Shown here piece after piece: positions 60,022-64,000 of a DNA stretch of 64,000 bases (position 1 is its first letter; each line of letters opens with the position of its first letter). The DNA lies in assembly GCF_002210095.1 (NCBI RefSeq), contig NZ_AQQR01000002.1, positions 496,001 through 560,000 on the forward strand, given 5' to 3'. A model generated the notes under the pieces. It did not search any database and was not told where the DNA came from. It saw only the letters and a program-made list of their open reading frames with translations. The position numbers and the translations under genes are program-made. This DNA is from Marinibacterium profundimaris. GTDB taxonomy: Bacteria; Pseudomonadota; Alphaproteobacteria; Rhodobacterales; Rhodobacteraceae.

Positions 60022-60934
60022 TCCCGCGCGGTCTTCCGGGCCCGGCCTCGGCTGGGCCGCCCATGCGGGCTTTGTCGCGCCGGCCCGCGACCGGGCCGAG
60101 CTCTGGCGTCTGCCGCTGGGCCTTCTGGTGGTGGCGGCGACGGGGCTGGCGCTGAACGCGGTGCTGGCCGGCGCGTTGTCGGCGGTGTCGCCCGATTTCT
60201 GGCGCGGCGAGATCGCCACGGCCCGGGCGCCGGGGCAGACGCCGGCGTCGCTTCTGGTGCTGCTGACAACCTTCGCCTTCTTCGCCCTGGGCACCGGGCT
60301 GGCCGTGGTGATGGTCCACCGCCGCCCGGCGCCGACCCTTCTGGGCCCCCTGCGCGCCGCGGTCTCGCAATTCGGAGCGGTGCTGGCCATGCTGCTGCTG
60401 GTCGCACTGGCAATCGCCGTGCTGCCGCCCTGGCGTTCGGGCCTGGAGCCCGAGCCGAACCTGCCCTTCGGCACCTGGGCCGCGCTCTTGCCGCTGTCGC
60501 TGACCGCGCTGCTGATCCAGGTCGGCGCCGAAGAGGTGCTGTTCCGCGGCTATCTCCAGCAGCAGCTGGCCGCGCGGTTCGACAGCCCCTGGATCTGGAT
60601 CGGGGTGCCGTCGCTTCTGTTCGCCGCCGGCCATTACGTGCCGTCCGAGGCGGGCGAGAACGCGCTGCTGATCGCGGTCTGGGCGGCGGTCTTCGGCGTG
60701 CTGATGGCCGACCTGACCGCCCGCGCCGGCACGCTGGGCCCCGCCATCGCCGTGCACATGGCCAACAACGTCGTCGCCATCCTGCTGATTTCGGTCACCG
60801 ACGGGATGAGCGGCCTTGCGCTCTATGTCAGTGCCGGCGCCGCCGATCCCGAGCTGGTCCGCGCCTGGCTTCCGGTGGATTTCGCCACGATGGTGGTGTC
60901 CTGGCTGGCGGCCCGCCTGGCCCTGCGTCGCTGA
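60014..60934 (+). CDS. CPBP-family intramembrane metalloprotease
   Basis: A 306-residue polytopic membrane protein (about 8 helices). The CPBP (CAAX protease/bacteriocin-processing, Abi) motifs are GAEEVLFRGYLQQQLA (E-E-x3-R) and FAAGHYVPSEAG (F-x3-H), with a later HMANN. Members cleave peptides or act as immunity proteins. Start ATG 60014 overlaps the stop of the degenerate ABC gene by 8 bases, so the two are made together; cleavage or maturation of the partner or its ligand is a possible role. Confidence 0.85.
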   Translation: MPDPARSSGPGLGWAAHAGFVAPARDRAELWRLPLGLLVVAATGLALNAVLAGALSAVSPDFWRGEIATARAPGQTPASLLVLLTTFAFFALGTGLAVVMVHRRPAPTLLGPLRAAVSQFGAVLAMLLLVALAIAVLPPWRSGLEPEPNLPFGTWAALLPLSLTALLIQVGAEEVLFRGYLQQQLAARFDSPWIWIGVPSLLFAAGHYVPSEAGENALLIAVWAAVFGVLMADLTARAGTLGPAIAVHMANNVVAILLISVTDGMSGLALYVSAGAADPELVRAWLPVDFATMVVSWLAARLALRR

Positions 60935-60994
60935 TTGCAATTGCCGCGGCGACAGCATATCTCAGCCCCCGAACGCCAACCGAGGGGCGCCTGA

Positions 60995-61954
60995 ATGAAC
61001 TGGATCAACAATTTCGTCCGGCCGCGGATCAATTCGATCTTCTCGCGCCGTGAAACGCCGGAGAACCTGTGGCAGAAGTGCCCGGAATGCGGCACGATGC
61101 TGTTCCACAGGGAGCTGTCGGACAACCTCAACGTCTGCACGAACTGCAATCACCACATGGGGATCACCCCGCGTGACCGGTTCACGGACCTGTTCGACGG
61201 CGGCGTCTTCTCCGAGGTGGCCGTGCCCGAGCCCAAGGCCGACCCGCTGCACTTCCGCGACCAGAAACGCTATCCCGACCGCCTGCGCGCGGCCCAGAAG
61301 GGCACCGGCGAGAAAGAGGCGATGCTGGTCGCCACCGGCGAGATGGGGCGCACGCCGATCGTCGCCGCCGCTCAGGATTTCTCGTTCATGGCCGGGTCCA
61401 TGGGGATGTATGTCGGCAACGCCATCATCGCCGCCGCACAAGAGGCGGTGAAGCTGCGCCGGCCGCTGATCCTGTTCTCCGCCGCCGGCGGCGCGCGGAT
61501 GCAGGAAGGCATCCTGTCGCTGATGCAGATGCCGCGCACCACTGTCGCCGTGGAAATGGTGAAGGACGCGGGCCTGCCCTATATCGTCGTGCTGACCCAC
61601 CCGACCACGGGCGGGGTCACGGCCTCATATGCGATGCTGGGCGACGTCCATATCGCCGAGCCCAACGCGCTGATCTGCTTCGCCGGGCCGCGCGTGATCG
61701 AACAGACCATTCGCGAAAAGCTGCCCGATGGCTTCCAGCGGGCCGAATACCTGCTGGACCACGGCATGCTGGACCGGGTCACCCACCGGACCAAGATGAA
61801 GGACGAGCTGATCACCATCACGCGGATGCTGCTGAACATGCCGCCCGCCATCAAGGGTGACCTGCCCGCGCCCGATCCCGACACCACGCATGACACCACG
61901 TCCGGGGCCCCGGCCGAACCGGCGCCCGACAGCAAGGCCAGCCCCGCCGCATGA
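60995..61954 (+). CDS. accD: Acetyl-CoA carboxylase carboxyltransferase subunit beta
   Basis: Transfers carboxyl from biotin-BCCP to acetyl-CoA, first step of fatty acid synthesis (319 residues). Four-Cys zinc finger Cys29, Cys32, Cys48, Cys51 (CPECG...NVCTNC). Carboxyltransferase core: FSFMAGSMGMYVGNAI, SAAGGARMQEGILSLMQMPRTT and LTHPTTGGVTASYAMLGDVHIAEP. A Pro/Ala/Asp-rich tail follows. ATGA overlap with folC, a widely kept order. Confidence 0.97.
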   Translation: MNWINNFVRPRINSIFSRRETPENLWQKCPECGTMLFHRELSDNLNVCTNCNHHMGITPRDRFTDLFDGGVFSEVAVPEPKADPLHFRDQKRYPDRLRAAQKGTGEKEAMLVATGEMGRTPIVAAAQDFSFMAGSMGMYVGNAIIAAAQEAVKLRRPLILFSAAGGARMQEGILSLMQMPRTTVAVEMVKDAGLPYIVVLTHPTTGGVTASYAMLGDVHIAEPNALICFAGPRVIEQTIREKLPDGFQRAEYLLDHGMLDRVTHRTKMKDELITITRMLLNMPPAIKGDLPAPDPDTTHDTTSGAPAEPAPDSKASPAA

Positions 61955-63216
61955 CCGCGCAAGGTTCCGATCTCATCCTCGAACGGATGATGACGCTGCA
62001 CCCCAAGGTGATCGACCTCACCCTGGACCGGATGTGGCGCCTGCTTGAGGCCCTTGGCCATCCCGAACGCCGCCTGCCCCCGGTGATCCACCTGGCGGGC
62101 ACCAACGGCAAGGGCTCGACCCAGGCGATGATCCGCGCCGGTCTCGAGGGCGCGGGCAAATCCGTGCACGCCTATACTTCGCCGCACCTGGCGCGGTTCC
62201 ACGAACGCGTGCGCCTGGCCGGAGAGCTGATCTCCGAAGCCGCGCTGATCAACGCGCTGGACCGCTGCTACGAGGCCAACGGCGGGGTCGAGATCACCTA
62301 TTTCGAGATCACCACCTGCGCCGCCCTTCTCGCCTTTGCCGAGACCCCGGCGGATTACACCCTGCTCGAGGTCGGGCTGGGCGGGCGCCTGGACGCGACC
62401 AACGTGATCGACACGCCGGTCGCGACGGTCATCACCCCGGTGTCGATGGATCACGAGGCGTTCCTCGGCGACACGCTGGAGGCGATCGCGGCCGAAAAGG
62501 CCGGCATCCTCAAGCGCGGCGTGCCCTGCGCGGTGACCCGCCAGGATCCCCGCGCGCTCGAGGTCATCGAACGCGCCGCCGCGCGTGCCGGGGCGTCGCT
62601 GCTTGTGCAGGGCGAACACTGGCACGTTGGCGAGGAACACGGCCGGCTGGTCTATCAGGACGAGACCGGTCTGCTGGATCTGCCCCTGCCCGCGCTGCGC
62701 GGCCGCCACCAGCTGGACAATGCCGGCGCCACCCTGACGGTGCTGCGCCAGCTCGGCATCGGCGAGGCGGGCTGCCGGGCGGCGATGGAAAACGTCATCT
62801 GGCCCGCCCGGATGCAGCGCCTGACCGAAGGCCCGCTGGTCGAAGCGGCCGGCGATCGCGAGCTCTGGCTCGACGGCGGCCACAATCCCGCGGCCGGCGA
62901 GGCCCTAGGCGACCTGCTGGGCGGCCTGCCGCCGCGCCCGACCGTGCTGATCTCGGGCATGATGAACACCAAGGATTGCACCGGCTTCCTGCGCCCTCTT
63001 GCCTCCCGCGCCGACCGCCTGATCGCGGTGCCGGTCCCGGGCGAGGAAAACGGGCTGGATCCGGAGAGCCTTGCCGAAAGCGCGCGATCCGTGGGCCTGG
63101 CCGCCGAGGTCGCGGCCAGCACCGAGGCCGCCGTGGCGTCCGCCGGGGACGCCGAGCGGATCGTGATCTGCGGCTCGCTCTACCTGGCGGGGTCGGTGCT
63201 GAAACGGAACGGGTAA
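61951..63216 (+). CDS. folC: Bifunctional folylpolyglutamate/dihydrofolate synthase
   Basis: Adds glutamate to dihydropteroate and to folates, using ATP (421 residues). Mur-ligase-like: P-loop LAGTNGKGSTQAMI near 46, HAYTSPHLARFHERVRL, LEVGLGGRLDATN, SMDHEAFLGDTLEAIAAEKAGILK, and the C-terminal LDGGHNPAAGEALGDLL. Start overlaps the accD stop (ATGA). Followed by copy 6 of the intergenic repeat. Confidence 0.96.
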   Translation: MTAQGSDLILERMMTLHPKVIDLTLDRMWRLLEALGHPERRLPPVIHLAGTNGKGSTQAMIRAGLEGAGKSVHAYTSPHLARFHERVRLAGELISEAALINALDRCYEANGGVEITYFEITTCAALLAFAETPADYTLLEVGLGGRLDATNVIDTPVATVITPVSMDHEAFLGDTLEAIAAEKAGILKRGVPCAVTRQDPRALEVIERAAARAGASLLVQGEHWHVGEEHGRLVYQDETGLLDLPLPALRGRHQLDNAGATLTVLRQLGIGEAGCRAAMENVIWPARMQRLTEGPLVEAAGDRELWLDGGHNPAAGEALGDLLGGLPPRPTVLISGMMNTKDCTGFLRPLASRADRLIAVPVPGEENGLDPESLAESARSVGLAAEVAASTEAAVASAGDAERIVICGSLYLAGSVLKRNG

Positions 63217-63234
63217 GGGGGCGCTGCCCCCGTC

Positions 63235-63283
63235 GCCTGCGGCGACTCCCCCGCGGGTATTTGGGCAAAGATGAAGCAGGGGC
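63235..63283 (+). repeat. Intergenic hairpin repeat, copy 6
   Basis: CCCCCGCGGGTATTTGGGC then AAAGATGAAGCAGGGG, 18 bases after the folC stop. CCCGC/GCGGG forms the hairpin instead of CCTCC/GGAGG, a compensatory change that supports a structural role. Confidence 0.6.
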
Positions 63284-63309
63284 GTGGCGCGCGATTTCCT
63301 GAAGAGATC

Positions 63310-63372
63310 GTTAATACGCCCCTGTAACGTGTTGATTCTATTGGCCAGCCAAAGTGTCCCACGCGTGGGACA
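63310..63372 (-). repeat. 63-bp intergenic element with TGTCCC palindrome, copy 2
   Basis: Read leftward: TGTCCCACGCGTGGGACA (63372-63355), 18 bases, ATCAA, 3 bases, GTTACAG, 6 bases, ATTAAC (ending 63310). Same blocks and spacing as 24938-25000. It lies between the convergent folC and zapE genes, flanked by repeat copies 6 and 7. Confidence 0.65.
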
Positions 63373-63388
63373 TTGCGGCACGCCCTGG

Positions 63389-63414
63389 TTCACCTTTGGA
63401 AAAATACCCCGGCC
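63389..63414 (-). repeat. Intergenic hairpin repeat, copy 7
   Basis: TTCACCTTTGGAAAAATACC then CCGGCC: reverse-orientation copy with the CAAAGGTGAA tail, 38 bases after the zapE stop, so it points as a terminator for zapE would. Confidence 0.55.
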
Positions 63415-63451
63415 AGACGGCGCCGAAATCGCCGACAGCGAAGACGGGGGC

Positions 63452-64000
63452 TCACCGCCCCCAATCCTCCCCCATCATCTCGCGCAGGCGCGACGCGGTG
63501 CGCTCGAATTCAAAGGCCCCGTCGCCCTCCATGTAGAGCATTTCCGGCTGGGCCTGGGCCGAGCAGATCAGCCGCACCTTCGCCTCGTAGAGCGCGTCGA
63601 TCAGGGTGACGAAGCGCTTGGCCTCGTTGAAGTTGTTGCGCGACAGGCTGGGCACGTCCTCGAGCACCAGCACCTTCACCGCATCGGCCAGGGCGAGGTA
63701 GTCGGCCGGGCCCAGCATCTTGCCGCAGAGATCGTAGAACCGCGCCCGGGCGATGCCGTTGCGATAGGCCGGAAGCTCGACCTCGCGGCCCTTCACGTGC
63801 AGGACCAGCGGTTCCGCGGGCCCGCCCGACAGATCTTCCCAGACCTCGCGGATGCGGGCGCGGGTGTCGGAATTGATCGGGGTGAAATAGGTCGGCGCGC
63901 CCTGCAGGCGGTTCTGGCGGTAATCCGTGTCCGAGGCCAGCTCGTGGACGACCATGCGCTCCTTGATCAGCTCGATGAAGGGCAGGAAAAGCGCGCGGTT
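63452..64000 (-). CDS. zapE: Cell division protein ZapE (AFG1-type ATPase), C-terminal part
   Basis: The window ends inside this gene; 182 C-terminal residues are visible. ALFLPFIELIKERMVVHELASDTDYR, PLVLHVKGREVELPAYRNGIARARFYDLCGKMLGPADYLALAD and LEDVPSLSRNNFNEAKRFVTLIDALYEAKVRLICSA match AFG1/ZapE. ZapE is a P-loop ATPase at the division ring; the Walker motifs lie outside the window. Confidence 0.92.
   Translation of the reverse strand, partial: NRALFLPFIELIKERMVVHELASDTDYRQNRLQGAPTYFTPINSDTRARIREVWEDLSGGPAEPLVLHVKGREVELPAYRNGIARARFYDLCGKMLGPADYLALADAVKVLVLEDVPSLSRNNFNEAKRFVTLIDALYEAKVRLICSAQAQPEMLYMEGDGAFEFERTASRLREMMGEDWGR

Noticed and set aside
57694-60474. 926-residue minus-strand frame opposite the degenerate ABC gene
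   Set aside because: Low-complexity Arg/Gly/His composition, no ribosome site, and the plus strand encodes recognisable domains throughout.

Overview
The window looks like ordinary chromosome of a GC-rich alphaproteobacterium of the order Rhodobacterales (Roseobacter/Paracoccus-type). This rests on the gene content: a core-2/I-branching glycosyltransferase with a DUF5928-type tail, a DUF6478-type protein, a DUF1523 protein, gene orders such as gpmI-envC-ctpA and accD-folC, an unlinked mlaA-mlaC pair, and short intergenic repeats that I remember from this group. I see no rRNA, tRNA, CRISPR array, insertion sequence or prophage. Sixty protein genes are supported; the first (trypsin-like peptidase) and last (zapE) are cut by the window edges.

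Layout. 0-5 kb: peptidase end, a small heat-shock gene with a sigma-32-like promoter and a ROSE-type RNA thermometer, a secreted phytase-esterase-like protein, a sulfotransferase. 5-14.3 kb: two tandem paralogous membrane proteins with a PilZ-like C-terminal domain, succinate-semialdehyde dehydrogenase, an alpha/beta hydrolase, creatinase, a divergent HxlR regulator/NAD(P)-binding pair, small envelope proteins. 14.3-22.4 kb: a glycosyltransferase diverging from a sulfotransferase, smpB, an overlapping mercaptopyruvate sulfurtransferase-aminotransferase pair, an LprI-MliC lysozyme-inhibitor fusion, and glnK-amtB. 22.6-31.4 kb: envelope functions (penicillin-binding protein 1A, mlaA-mlaC, a type I secretion ABC/adaptor pair, a lytic transglycosylase). 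31.6-39 kb: rnr, a TIGR04282-type transferase and dapE, a degenerate Hint-domain protein, and a dapD operon. 39-46.9 kb: an overlapping PepSY-like/cytochrome b/membrane-anchored LuxR operon, a monooxygenase, a LysR regulator, an OCH1-like glycosyltransferase, a four-gene chain joined by 4-base overlaps, and sfsA. 47-64 kb: map, gpmI-envC-ctpA, a PhnA-like zinc-ribbon protein, conserved hypotheticals, ilvD, a 1037-residue degenerate ABC exporter with a cyclic-nucleotide-binding tail followed by a CPBP protease, accD-folC, and the end of zapE.

How the genes work together. Many pairs are translationally coupled (ATGA or TGATG overlaps). Lysine and peptidoglycan supply (dapD, dapE), peptidoglycan synthesis and remodelling (PBP1A, MltB-like, EnvC-like, CtpA) and outer-membrane upkeep (MlaA, MlaC, OmpA-like, lysozyme inhibitors) make envelope maintenance the main theme. 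Scattered sulfotransferases and glycosyltransferases suggest a modified surface polysaccharide.

Most noteworthy: the degenerate ABC/cNMP protein; the PilZ-like tandem pair; the haem-membrane/LuxR operon; the combined sigma-32/ROSE heat control; two copies of an exactly 63-bp intergenic element with fixed internal spacing; a REPIN-like double hairpin that supplies a stop codon; and a seven-copy hairpin repeat family. All coordinates and alignments were made by eye, and no database search was possible.
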